Of a DNA stretch of 64,000 nucleotides, positions 26,089 through 34,154 are shown piece after piece (within the stretch, counting starts at the first letter, position 1; every line of letters begins with the position of its first letter). The stretch spans positions 744,001 through 808,000 of the forward strand of contig NZ_JACHIP010000001.1 in the NCBI RefSeq assembly GCF_014203275.1, read 5' to 3'. The translations under genes and the position numbers were made by a program. This DNA comes from Granulicella aggregans (lineage in GTDB: Bacteria; Acidobacteriota; Terriglobia; Terriglobales; Acidobacteriaceae). The notes below the pieces were generated by a model that searched no databases, was not told where the DNA came from, and worked only from the letters and a program-made list of their open reading frames with translations.

Positions 26089-28779
26089 TTGCCACGATTC
26101 AGCCGCTTCTTCTCCAGAGATCGCCGCTATGACGACATCTCTGTCTCCATCCAGGAACACATTGACGAGCGCGCCGATGAACTGATGGAAGAAGGCATGT
26201 CGCGCGATGAAGCCGAACGAACTGCGCGTCGAGCCTTCGGCAATGTCGCACTCCTCCGCGAGCGTAGTCGTGAAGTATGGCAGTGGCAAAGAATCGAATC
26301 ACTCTTGATGGATTTGAAATATGTGTTCCGCCGATTGGTGAGGTCTCCGGGGTTCGCAATCACCGTGGTATTGACGCTAGCGATTGGCATCGGAGCCAAT
26401 ACTGCGGTCTTCAGCGTTCTCAACAGCGTCCTGCTGCGGCCACTTCCCTATCCAGAGCCGGAACAACTTGTTTCGCTTCACCTCGATGCGCCGGGTGCAC
26501 CTGGGCTCTCTGAGTTTCGCAGCGAGCTGCGCCTGTCGGCCTCGATGTATTTCACCTTCGCCGCGCATAATCAGAGCTTTCAATCCATCGGATTGTATGG
26601 CCCGGGAACGGCCAGCATCACCGGCCTCGCCCAGCCGGAGCAGGTTAGCACGGTGCAGATCTCAAGCGGTGTTCTTGAGACGCTGAACGTTCCTGCCTTC
26701 ACCGGCCAATGGCTTACCGGGGCCGATCAGGATGCCCATGGTCTGGGCCGAGTGATGCTGAGCTATGGCTACTGGCAGCGGCGCTTCGGCGGCGACCCTA
26801 GCATCGTGGGACGCACTATAAGCGTCAACTCCCAACCGCGCGTGGTCGCTGGAGTGATGCCACGCGGATTCAAGGTCGTCACCTACGACTTCGACCTCCT
26901 TGTTCCTCTGGCTCTCGACCCGGTCAAGGAGCAACTCGCAGGCTTTGCCTATCGCGGTATCGCGCGACTCCGACCGGGCGTCCCTATCCCTCAGGCGAAT
27001 GCTGACGCAGCGCGCCTGCTCAATGTATGGATGGATTCGTGGACCAATGGTCCGGGCACCGATCCGCATTTTTATCTGGCCTGGAAGATCACACCAGCGC
27101 TGCAGCCGTTGAAAGAGGCCGTTGTGGGCAGCATCCATACGGTTCTTTGGGTGGTCATGGGAACGATTGGCGTGGTGATGCTGATCGCCTGCACCAACGT
27201 GGCCAACCTGCTGCTGGTCCGAGCCGATGCGCGTCAGCAGGAGCTTGCGGTCCGTTCCGCTCTTGGGGCCGATCGATTGCGGATCGCGCGTGAGCTACTG
27301 CTTGAAAGCGTGACGCTGGGACTGCTGGGCGGAGCGGCTGGCGTAGCCGTGGCTTACGCCGGTCTTCATCTGCTTTTGGCTGTCGGACCAACAGACCTGC
27401 CACGCCTCAACGAGATCTCGCTCGACGGCTGGTCCATCGCCTTCACCCTCATTCTCTCCCTGCTCTCCGGGCTCTTCTTCGGTGCCATCCCGGTACTGCG
27501 CTATGCGCCTTCGCGGGAGCGCGTAGCACTGCTCGGCGCGATGCGGACGGCGAGTGTAAGCCGAGAAAGACAGCGCGGACGCAATCTGCTTGTGATGGCC
27601 CAGATGGCCATGGCGCTCGTTCTGCTCATCGGCGCAGTCCTGATGATTCGGACTTTTCTGGCGATGCGTAATGTCGATCCAGGCTTCTCGGATCCTCGAT
27701 CGCTCCAGGTCATGCGCCTGTCGATCCCGGAGACGCTGGTGCACGACTCCACGACCACCGTTCATCTCCAAAACAGCATTCTCGATAATCTGGCCGCGAT
27801 TCCAGGCGTCGCTTCCGTCGGCTTCGCCGCGTCTGTTCCTATGAGCGGAGCCGAGCCGAGCTGGGATCAGATTCTCATCGAAGGTAAAAGCTATGAAGGC
27901 GCGGATGCTCCCATGCGTCTTTACAACTACGTTTCGCCGGGATACTTCCACACCGCAGGCACACGGCTCATCGCCGGACGCGACTTTACCTGGGCAGAGA
28001 TGTACAGCGCGCGTCCGATCGGAATCGTATCCGAAAGCCTTGCCATCGAGCTCTGGGGCTCGCCACGTGCTGCAATCGGCAAGCGTTTCCAGGAGTTTCC
28101 GCGCATGCCCTGGCATGAAGTAGTCGGCGTAGTGCAGGACGTGCGCGAAAATGGCGTGGACCAGATATCCCCCGCAACCGTCTACTGGCCTTCGTTGATG
28201 GGTGATCCCTCGGTCCCTGAGAAGCTTGAGGCCTGGCGCACTGTCTACTTCGCAATCCGAAGCAATCGAGCCGGCGATCAGACCTTCATCAACGAGATGC
28301 AGCGTGCTGTCTGGTCGGCAAATTCGAATCTTCCAGTAACGGCAATCAGCACCATGCAGGACCTTTACAGCGAGTCCATGGCGCGCACATCGTTCACGCT
28401 GGTGATGCTGGCCATCGCCGGAGTCATGGCCTTCGCTCTCGGGATCCTCGGAATTTACAGCGTGATCTCCTATGCAGTCTCTCAGCGCACGCGAGAGATC
28501 GGTATTCGCATGGCGTTGGGCGCAGACAAGGGCGGACTGGTGTGGATGTTCGTTCGCTCATCACTGGTGCTTACGGGTGCTGGCACAGCGATCGGCCTGA
28601 TCGCGGCAGCCGCAGTGATGCAACTCATGCGCTCGCTCCTGTTTGGCATTAGCCCTCTCGACCCAGTCACGTTCACGGCCGTACCGGTCGTTCTGACCGC
28701 AGCAGCGTGCCTCGCAAGCTATCTGCCGGCGCGTCGCACCGCTGCCGTCAATCCTGTAGAAGCGCTTCGAGCCGAATAG
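26089..28779 (+). CDS. Duplicated ABC permease, FtsX/MacB type (ADOP family)
   Basis: An 896-residue inner-membrane protein. The N-terminal 75 residues are a permease prefix domain ([19 protein letters not shown]), then come a first helix (about 85-110), a MacB-type periplasmic domain, FtsX core 1 (about 345-480), a second periplasmic region and FtsX core 2 (about 775-890, with [20 protein letters not shown]). This duplicated, ATPase-less architecture is typical of acidobacterial orphan permeases. The start is TTG 26089 behind a near-perfect AGGAGG with a 6-base spacer. No ATP-binding subunit is adjacent, so a partner must come from elsewhere or the protein acts alone. Confidence 0.88.
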   Translation: MPRFSRFFSRDRRYDDISVSIQEHIDERADELMEEGMSRDEAERTARRAFGNVALLRERSREVWQWQRIESLLMDLKYVFRRLVRSPGFAITVVLTLAIGIGANTAVFSVLNSVLLRPLPYPEPEQLVSLHLDAPGAPGLSEFRSELRLSASMYFTFAAHNQSFQSIGLYGPGTASITGLAQPEQVSTVQISSGVLETLNVPAFTGQWLTGADQDAHGLGRVMLSYGYWQRRFGGDPSIVGRTISVNSQPRVVAGVMPRGFKVVTYDFDLLVPLALDPVKEQLAGFAYRGIARLRPGVPIPQANADAARLLNVWMDSWTNGPGTDPHFYLAWKITPALQPLKEAVVGSIHTVLWVVMGTIGVVMLIACTNVANLLLVRADARQQELAVRSALGADRLRIARELLLESVTLGLLGGAAGVAVAYAGLHLLLAVGPTDLPRLNEISLDGWSIAFTLILSLLSGLFFGAIPVLRYAPSRERVALLGAMRTASVSRERQRGRNLLVMAQMAMALVLLIGAVLMIRTFLAMRNVDPGFSDPRSLQVMRLSIPETLVHDSTTTVHLQNSILDNLAAIPGVASVGFAASVPMSGAEPSWDQILIEGKSYEGADAPMRLYNYVSPGYFHTAGTRLIAGRDFTWAEMYSARPIGIVSESLAIELWGSPRAAIGKRFQEFPRMPWHEVVGVVQDVRENGVDQISPATVYWPSLMGDPSVPEKLEAWRTVYFAIRSNRAGDQTFINEMQRAVWSANSNLPVTAISTMQDLYSESMARTSFTLVMLAIAGVMAFALGILGIYSVISYAVSQRTREIGIRMALGADKGGLVWMFVRSSLVLTGAGTAIGLIAAAAVMQLMRSLLFGISPLDPVTFTAVPVVLTAAACLASYLPARRTAAVNPVEALRAE

Positions 28780-28820
28780 ATTAGGCAACGGGATTTGTCA
28801 TGAAACGTTGTGAGCAGCTC

Positions 28821-30128
28821 CTATTGAGACTTCTGTGGCGCGGAGAGATTTTTCAGCAGCGCCTTATCAATCTTCAAGGCAACACCAGAGTTGCGGTCGG
28901 CTACTTCGGTCACGCGGTAATGGGCTGCCACTCCCAAAAACTGAGCGACCTCACTCGGCGTCAGCTTGTAATCGTCCATCAGCCAGTCGGCCATGTTGCT
29001 CGTGGCATCTTTGAAGGCATCATCCAGGTAACCGGAGTAGCCCAGCGCAATGATCTGCATCTCCGTTTCGACACGTGGGAAGCCGAGGCGTTTGCCGGAG
29101 ATCAGGTCCACGGTGACCGTCACATCCATCGACGTCTCAAGCGCATTGCCGTTGAGTTCCCCGTCGCCCTGGAGCGCATGCCCGTCCCCGAAGTACAACA
29201 ACGCGCCCGGATTCACCACAGGCAGATAGACGGTAGCGCCCTCCGCAATCTCGTTGAAGTCCATGTTGCCACCGAACGAACCGGAGTCGCCTGTCGGCGG
29301 TGGCGCTCCACCAGGACTGGTCGCGGTGGCGATGCATCCAAGCATGGGATGCAGAGGCACGTTCAGAGCTTTCAGGTGCTCGCTCGATGGATCCGGCGAC
29401 GCCGTCATGTGTTCCAGATCCAGCTTCCACGTAACGCCCTTATTGTTGTCGCGAGTCTTTACAGCCAGATCGGGAGACAGTGCCGACTGCACCAGTTGAT
29501 CGTCAGAGCCTGCCGTATTGCGGTTCAGCTTCAGCCGGTCGATATGGACCACGAGCGTGTCGCCGGGCTGCGCACCTTGTATGTAGAAGGGACCAGTCTG
29601 CGGATTGCCACCCGCGATGCGCTTGATATTCTGCGCATCGCTGCCGCCCGCATCGACGGTTGTTGTATGGATGGTGTCACCGGGATTGGCGGCGAGCACC
29701 GGCTTATAAAACGGGGAGAACTGCCGGTAGTACGCCGTCGGATTGAACTCGTGCGTCTGCGGCGTCGCCCGTACAAGAGGCTTCACCAGAATGGCCGTGA
29801 ACGGCACTACGAGCGGTGGCGCAGAGGGATCGCCAAAGCTAAGCGTGCCCGTCAGGGCATCGTCCTGCAGCATAGCGTCGAAGCGTGTGTCGCCGCCATC
29901 ATCGGCTTTACCCGAAAGCGACAAGTGGCCTCCCGTCAAAGCTCCCGTGAGCTTCGTCCCACTGAACGTACCCGACAGATGCGCAGCATCTCGCTGATCC
30001 AGGTCGAGCCGGTAGTAGCGCGTAGTCCCGTAGAAGTCGGCGGTGATCTGCCAACGTGCAGATGCAGTTGTGCTTTGCTGCGCAGAGAGCGACAGAGCCC
30101 ATACAAACAGCGTGAAGATATATTTCAT
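28821..30128 (-). CDS. Exported acetamidase/formamidase-family protein with extra N-terminal domain
   Basis: A 435-residue secreted protein. Signal peptide MKYIFTLFVWALSLSAQ, then about 95 residues rich in short beta strands (YRLDLDQRDAAHLSGTFSG) with no family I recognise, then an acetamidase/formamidase core from about residue 115 to 400 (PGDTIHTTTVDAGGSD, QPGDTLVVHIDRLKLN, HPMLGCIATA, GGNMDFNEIAEGATVYLPV, GDGHALQGDGELNG). Cytoplasmic relatives hydrolyse short amides; export and the added domain suggest another substrate. Start ATG 30128 follows TAGGAG. It begins 13 bases after a small secreted-protein gene, and may be the last gene of the BlaI/M56 cluster. Confidence 0.75.
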   Translation of the reverse strand: MKYIFTLFVWALSLSAQQSTTASARWQITADFYGTTRYYRLDLDQRDAAHLSGTFSGTKLTGALTGGHLSLSGKADDGGDTRFDAMLQDDALTGTLSFGDPSAPPLVVPFTAILVKPLVRATPQTHEFNPTAYYRQFSPFYKPVLAANPGDTIHTTTVDAGGSDAQNIKRIAGGNPQTGPFYIQGAQPGDTLVVHIDRLKLNRNTAGSDDQLVQSALSPDLAVKTRDNNKGVTWKLDLEHMTASPDPSSEHLKALNVPLHPMLGCIATATSPGGAPPPTGDSGSFGGNMDFNEIAEGATVYLPVVNPGALLYFGDGHALQGDGELNGNALETSMDVTVTVDLISGKRLGFPRVETEMQIIALGYSGYLDDAFKDATSNMADWLMDDYKLTPSEVAQFLGVAAHYRVTEVADRNSGVALKIDKALLKNLSAPQKSQ

Positions 30129-30141
30129 AGCGTGCTTGCTC

Positions 30142-30492
30142 CTAAGCGAGACTCGTGAAGCCTTCGATACCTGCGATCCTGACCGAGTCGCGATGAGATA
30201 CAGCGGCGATGCCAACATCTCCCTTGTCCTCAGGATCACGTGGATGTTGGGACTCATGGAACCTGCAATGATATCCCTCGCAACGGATGTCGAGCTCCCA
30301 TGCTTCACTCCGACCGCGAATGGAGAGACGCACCGTAAGCGACGGCCCTGAACTCCATGTGTGAGAACAGTTCGTTCGCCCTCTCCGAAAGTTCAGTTGT
30401 GAGTCAAACCTCTGCGGGCCTTGTAGCAACGCCGAAGAAGGGATTACGAGGCACAATGCGCATGACATGAGCATCATCATTTTGGACATCAT
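30142..30492 (-). CDS. Small secreted hypothetical protein
   Basis: A 116-residue reading frame with a Met-rich signal peptide (MMSKMMMLMSCALCLVIPSS) and a polar mature part containing two close cysteines (DIRCEGYHCRF). GTGGAG lies just before two adjacent ATGs. I recognise no family. Its support is the signal peptide, the ribosome-binding site and tight packing: 41 bases after the repeat-protein gene and 13 before the acetamidase gene, all on one strand. It might still be a chance frame in an otherwise empty 400-bp gap. Confidence 0.5.
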   Translation of the reverse strand: MMSKMMMLMSCALCLVIPSSALLQGPQRFDSQLNFRRGRTNCSHTWSSGPSLTVRLSIRGRSEAWELDIRCEGYHCRFHESQHPRDPEDKGDVGIAAVSHRDSVRIAGIEGFTSLA

Positions 30493-30533
30493 CGCTCCAC
30501 AAAGAACCGGTTCGTTTCCTCAAACTTTCGGCC

Positions 30534-31316
30534 TCAGTCGTCGAGCTTGAAGATCTTGATCTTGATCAGCTTGGCGAGAGTCATGTCGTTCAGCCCACGG
30601 GCACGCATGCGTTCCACAAACGGCCGGTCAATCTTGAAGATCGACATCTGGATCAACTCCTGCTCCGTCGGCCGAAAACCCATTGCCTTAGCATCACGCA
30701 CCTTCTCCGGCGTCACTCCAACGGCCTTCATCTCGGTAAGTTTGCCGGCGCGCAGTTCGGGATAACCAGCAGTGGCCATCGCGTGGATATAGTCGGCATC
30801 GACGTGCAACGCACGCAAACCGTCCAGCTTGTTCGCAGACAGCTCCGTCACGCCAAGCCCCTGCATCTCCTTCGTCCACACCACCGTTACATCCAGGATC
30901 AGGAAGCTGAGTTGCTTACGCGGAGTGATTCCATCAAACCCCATCTTCTCCATCGTCCCCGCAAACGCCGGACTGGCGTCGAAGCGGAACCGGCCCGATA
31001 GCACACCATCATGCACAACACCACTGCAGGTAAGGTCGCCTGCATCGCCCGCCAAACGCGCTGCTGCTTGCGATCCTTCCGTCCCGAGCGTTTGCGACGA
31101 GACGCCGCTCCAACGCCGCCAATCAAGATTCGAAGTCGAGACCTCCATGCACTTGTCTGAGTTCTTATCGCAGTTGCCCTCGGACAACATCACCTGCGAC
31201 ACAAACGGACTATCCGCGCTTTGCGGTGTCGAGATCATGCACAGCCCGGATATCGTTTGCGCCGCTCCCGTTATCGACGAAGCGAATATTAATGATGCGA
31301 ACAGATGGCGTCTCAT
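30534..31316 (-). CDS. Secreted protein with C-terminal 29-residue repeats
   Basis: A 260-residue exported protein: signal peptide to about GAAQ, an N-terminal domain of about 135 residues with several cysteines (GNCDKNSDKCMEV, LTCSGVV), and a C-terminal part of about three and a half 29-residue repeats (KLTEMKAVGVTPEKVRDAKA; FKIDRPFVERMRARGLNDMT). These repeats match those at the end of the neighbouring M56 protein: IDRPFVERMRARGLN here against IDADFVAKAKASGFN there. GGAGG lies 7 bases upstream of ATG 31316. Third gene of the BlaI-M56 cluster; function unknown, possibly a secreted partner of the membrane sensor. Confidence 0.75.
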   Translation of the reverse strand: MRRHLFASLIFASSITGAAQTISGLCMISTPQSADSPFVSQVMLSEGNCDKNSDKCMEVSTSNLDWRRWSGVSSQTLGTEGSQAAARLAGDAGDLTCSGVVHDGVLSGRFRFDASPAFAGTMEKMGFDGITPRKQLSFLILDVTVVWTKEMQGLGVTELSANKLDGLRALHVDADYIHAMATAGYPELRAGKLTEMKAVGVTPEKVRDAKAMGFRPTEQELIQMSIFKIDRPFVERMRARGLNDMTLAKLIKIKIFKLDD

Positions 31317-31434
31317 ATGCGGTCCTCCGAGTCTCTTTTCTCTATGGCACGTTTGAGCGGTCAATGGACGCAGCTCGCCATCCACGGTCTCTCGACCGCA
31401 GCGGAATCTTCTGTTCGCTGTCTTTGTAAAGTGG

Positions 31435-33606
31435 CTAGTTCAGAAGCCCCGACATCTTCAACTTCGTCAACTTATCCAGGCTCGCACTATTGAAGCCGCT
31501 GGCCTTTGCCTTGGCAACAAAGTCGGCGTCGATATGAAACACCGTCGCCTGACGCATGGCGTGGTTATCCGCATCCGGGAAGGTCGCCTTCAACCACTTC
31601 GCATACTCCGGCGTCATTCCCTGCGAACGCATCGCGATCAACTCATGCGCGTCCATCCCGGAGAATCCTGCAGACGCCATGGCGCGGGCATACTCCGGTG
31701 TCACGCCAACGGACTTCATGCTTACAGCTTCATGCAGATCAGCCGGGGGGATACCGCTCGCCTTCAGCGCGGCAACATACTCAGGCGTGACACCAACCGA
31801 TTTCATGCTCACCACATCGTGGATCGTCGGCTTGCCCAGCCCCAGCGACTCCAGAGATCTTGCATACTCAGCCGTGATGTCCATCGATTTGACCGTAACA
31901 ACATCGTGAAAGCTCGTCGGTGCAAGCACAGAGTTCTTCAGGCTCGCGACGTACTCCGGCGTTATCCCCATAGACCTCATGCTGACGACATCGTGCACCG
32001 ATGGCTTGCCCAATCCCAGCGACTCAAGAGATCTTGCATACTCAGGCGTAATGTTCATCGACCTCGTCGTTACAACATCGTGGAAGCTTGTTGGTGCAAG
32101 CACGGATCCCTTCAGGCTTGCGATGTACTCAGGTGTCACGCCTACTGACTTCAACGTAACCAGGTCGTGCAACGTGGGCGTTCCTAAGCCAACCTGGGCC
32201 ATGCTCTTCGCGTACTCCGGGGTGACTCCCACGGAACGTAGCGCGACAATCTCATCCAGATCCTTGTTCAGATCGAGCGGATAGCCCACGTCACGCATCT
32301 TCTGCAGATATGCCGTCCCGCCGCCCTGTTGCGAAGGCTCCTCTATCGCCATTGCAGACGGGTTCGGTTGCGGAGCAGGGCTCGGGAAGGCCGCTTCAAT
32401 AGTGCTGGGCTCCGGCAGAGGCGCGGGTGCCGCAACTGCGGCCACAGAGGGGCTGTCGCTCACTGCGGAAGCCACCACCGGAGCAGGCGTTGACACCTCA
32501 GCGTCTGGCATAGCCGGTGGCTGCGCAGCCACCACCGCCTGTCGGCGTTCGGCTTTCATTCCGTGCGCCACATGCGGTCCCACATACAGCCCTATCAGCA
32601 CCATTCCTACCGCCGCGATTCTCACTCCGCTCATCGACTTTTGCTCCATTGCCTTCTCCCCCATGACTCGTCGTACCCGATTCAAAAGCGTTCCTTCGTT
32701 CCCGTGCAGTGCCACGGCAAGCCGCATATGTTGGGCGCGTTGTTCTTCCATGTGAAGCAGCGCCTCCGCGTACACCACTGGATCGGCGCACGCCTTCGCG
32801 GCCACCTCATCGCAACAGACCTCGCGAAACTCACGCGCTCTCCGGCTCACCCACCACACCGCGGGTTGAAAGAAGAACAGGCATTCAACCGAAGTCTGCA
32901 GCAGATTGCACAGATAATCCCATCGCCGCACATGCGCCAGCTCGTGGGCCAGTACTGCCTCCAGTTGCTCCGTTGGCAGAGACATCGCCGCACTCAGCGG
33001 CATCAGCACCACCGTCCGCCAGACACCGAACACCATCGGCGAGATCACCTCGTCCGAAACACGCAGCACTACTCGGCGTCCTAGTTGGTAACGTCGCACC
33101 AGCTTGTCGAAGCTGATACGTAGGTCCTGCGGGACGATTGCCTGTGCTCGCCGCCGCAATGCTCGCAACTCCCACCATCCGCCAGCGGCGCGAAGTGCTA
33201 CGAGCAACACCCCCGCAAGCCACACGCCGTCCATCCACGGAAGCAGCAGACTCGCGTGTTGCGCAATCCACAGCTCGCTGTTCCCAACTGCTGGCGCTGC
33301 GGCTGGCAGTTGCTCAATCAGCGTAGCGTGCATCGCTCCCAGTTGTGATCCGGCGAACTCATGCTGCTCTATCCGTACATGCGAGACAAGTTGTTCCTGC
33401 TCCACAAACGTCGCGATGGCCACCAGAGGCAATAACGCCAGCACTCCTAGAGCGATGCCGTAGCGCACAGTTGCGGATGCGCGGGTCGTGCATCGGTCGA
33501 TCACCCCATACATTGCGGATATGGCTGTACTTTGCCAGCAAAAGTGCAGCAGGGTCCATCCCAGCGCGACCACTTCCCTTGCCTGCATTGCGTTTAGAAC
33601 ACTCAT
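31435..33606 (-). CDS. M56-family (BlaR1-like) membrane metallopeptidase with repeat sensor tail
   Basis: A 723-residue membrane protein. Three helices (about 12-34, 50-70, 118-140) precede a cytoplasmic zinc-protease loop with HELAH (about 221-225) and REVCCDEVAAKA carrying the third ligand; a fourth helix lies about 335-352. This is the BlaR1/MecR1 layout, in which the protease cuts a BlaI repressor. In place of a penicillin-binding sensor, the outside part has a Pro/Ala linker (about 355-445) and nine to ten 29-residue repeats with consensus SVGVTPEYARSL. The start at 33606 is preferred over 33612 because GGGAGG is 6 bases before it. The repressor gene is 18 bases upstream. Confidence 0.88.
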   Translation of the reverse strand: MSVLNAMQAREVVALGWTLLHFCWQSTAISAMYGVIDRCTTRASATVRYGIALGVLALLPLVAIATFVEQEQLVSHVRIEQHEFAGSQLGAMHATLIEQLPAAAPAVGNSELWIAQHASLLLPWMDGVWLAGVLLVALRAAGGWWELRALRRRAQAIVPQDLRISFDKLVRRYQLGRRVVLRVSDEVISPMVFGVWRTVVLMPLSAAMSLPTEQLEAVLAHELAHVRRWDYLCNLLQTSVECLFFFQPAVWWVSRRAREFREVCCDEVAAKACADPVVYAEALLHMEEQRAQHMRLAVALHGNEGTLLNRVRRVMGEKAMEQKSMSGVRIAAVGMVLIGLYVGPHVAHGMKAERRQAVVAAQPPAMPDAEVSTPAPVVASAVSDSPSVAAVAAPAPLPEPSTIEAAFPSPAPQPNPSAMAIEEPSQQGGGTAYLQKMRDVGYPLDLNKDLDEIVALRSVGVTPEYAKSMAQVGLGTPTLHDLVTLKSVGVTPEYIASLKGSVLAPTSFHDVVTTRSMNITPEYARSLESLGLGKPSVHDVVSMRSMGITPEYVASLKNSVLAPTSFHDVVTVKSMDITAEYARSLESLGLGKPTIHDVVSMKSVGVTPEYVAALKASGIPPADLHEAVSMKSVGVTPEYARAMASAGFSGMDAHELIAMRSQGMTPEYAKWLKATFPDADNHAMRQATVFHIDADFVAKAKASGFNSASLDKLTKLKMSGLLN
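31438..32265 (-). repeat. Coding tandem repeat array, 87-bp unit
   Basis: The 3' third of the M56 gene consists of 87-bp units encoding 29-residue repeats (core TPEY). Two successive pairs are closer to each other than single units are: ASLK-x-SVLAPTSFHDVV alternates with ARSLESLGLGKP, giving a 174-bp higher-order period and pointing to recent internal duplication. Confidence 0.85.
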
Positions 33607-33624
33607 GCCCATCCTCCCTTCTTC

Positions 33625-34008
33625 TCACGACCGTCTCTTTGCGATCAGCTTTCGAATCTCGCTCAACTCCTCGTCGCTGGCCTGCTCCATCTCCAGCGCG
33701 CGCAACGCAAGCTGGCCCGCGCTACCCGCAAAGAAGCGGTTGCTCAGGTCGCGCATAAACCTCTGCTCTGTCTCTTCCTTGGCCACAGCCGCACGATATA
33801 CATGGGCCCGCTCCGTCACGTCCCGCAGCACCAACCCTTTGTCCAGCATGATCTGCATCAGCTTCTGAACACCTGTGTAAACCACTGGCCGGTGTTCATT
33901 CACCTCAACAAACACGTCACGAACTGTGGCCTCGCCACGCTGCCACAAGATCGAGAGCAGCTCCAGCTCTCCTTCTGTCGGCTTCGGAATTTCCTTTGAC
34001 TTCTTCAT
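33625..34008 (-). CDS. BlaI/MecI/CopY-family repressor
   Basis: A 127-residue winged-helix repressor: PTEGELELLSILWQRGEATV (about 10-29), YTGVQKLMQIMLDKGLVLRD and ERAHVYRAAVAKEETEQRF are the BlaI-family blocks; the C-terminal helices form the dimer and the site cut by the M56 partner. It heads a same-strand cluster with the M56 protease 18 bases on. No beta-lactamase or penicillin-binding gene is nearby, so the regulated genes are probably those of this cluster. Confidence 0.9.
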   Translation of the reverse strand: MKKSKEIPKPTEGELELLSILWQRGEATVRDVFVEVNEHRPVVYTGVQKLMQIMLDKGLVLRDVTERAHVYRAAVAKEETEQRFMRDLSNRFFAGSAGQLALRALEMEQASDEELSEIRKLIAKRRS

Positions 34009-34044
34009 GGGCCAAACAATATCCGAAGACCTTCGTACTTGTCA

Positions 34045-34058
34045 ACGAAAGTTTTCGT
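34045..34058. promoter_or_regulatory. Palindrome upstream of the BlaI-type gene
   Basis: ACGAAAGTTTTCGT is a perfect 6+2+6 inverted repeat 37 bp before the BlaI start. TTCGTACTT (34032-34040) and TTCGTACTA (34054-34062) flank it as a direct repeat, and TACTACA resembles half of the classical BlaI site. Probable autoregulatory operator. Confidence 0.45.
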
Positions 34059-34154
34059 ACTACATGATTAGGTTCAACTCCGGGTGGAATTTACGGAGAA
34101 TTACCCGCGTTAAATCATGCAATCCGGATGTGCCGTCAAAATTGCTGGCCCCCG

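Noticed and set aside
28800..30158. 452-codon plus-strand frame opposite the acetamidase
   Set aside because: Antisense of a clear signal-peptide enzyme; His/Arg-rich translation without motifs.
31438..32265. Regularly spaced repeats as a possible CRISPR array
   Set aside because: The repeats are 87-bp coding units without unique spacers and lie in frame within the M56 gene.
33625..34008. Beta-lactam resistance locus
   Set aside because: BlaI and an M56 protease are present, but there is no beta-lactamase, PBP2a or penicillin-binding sensor domain.
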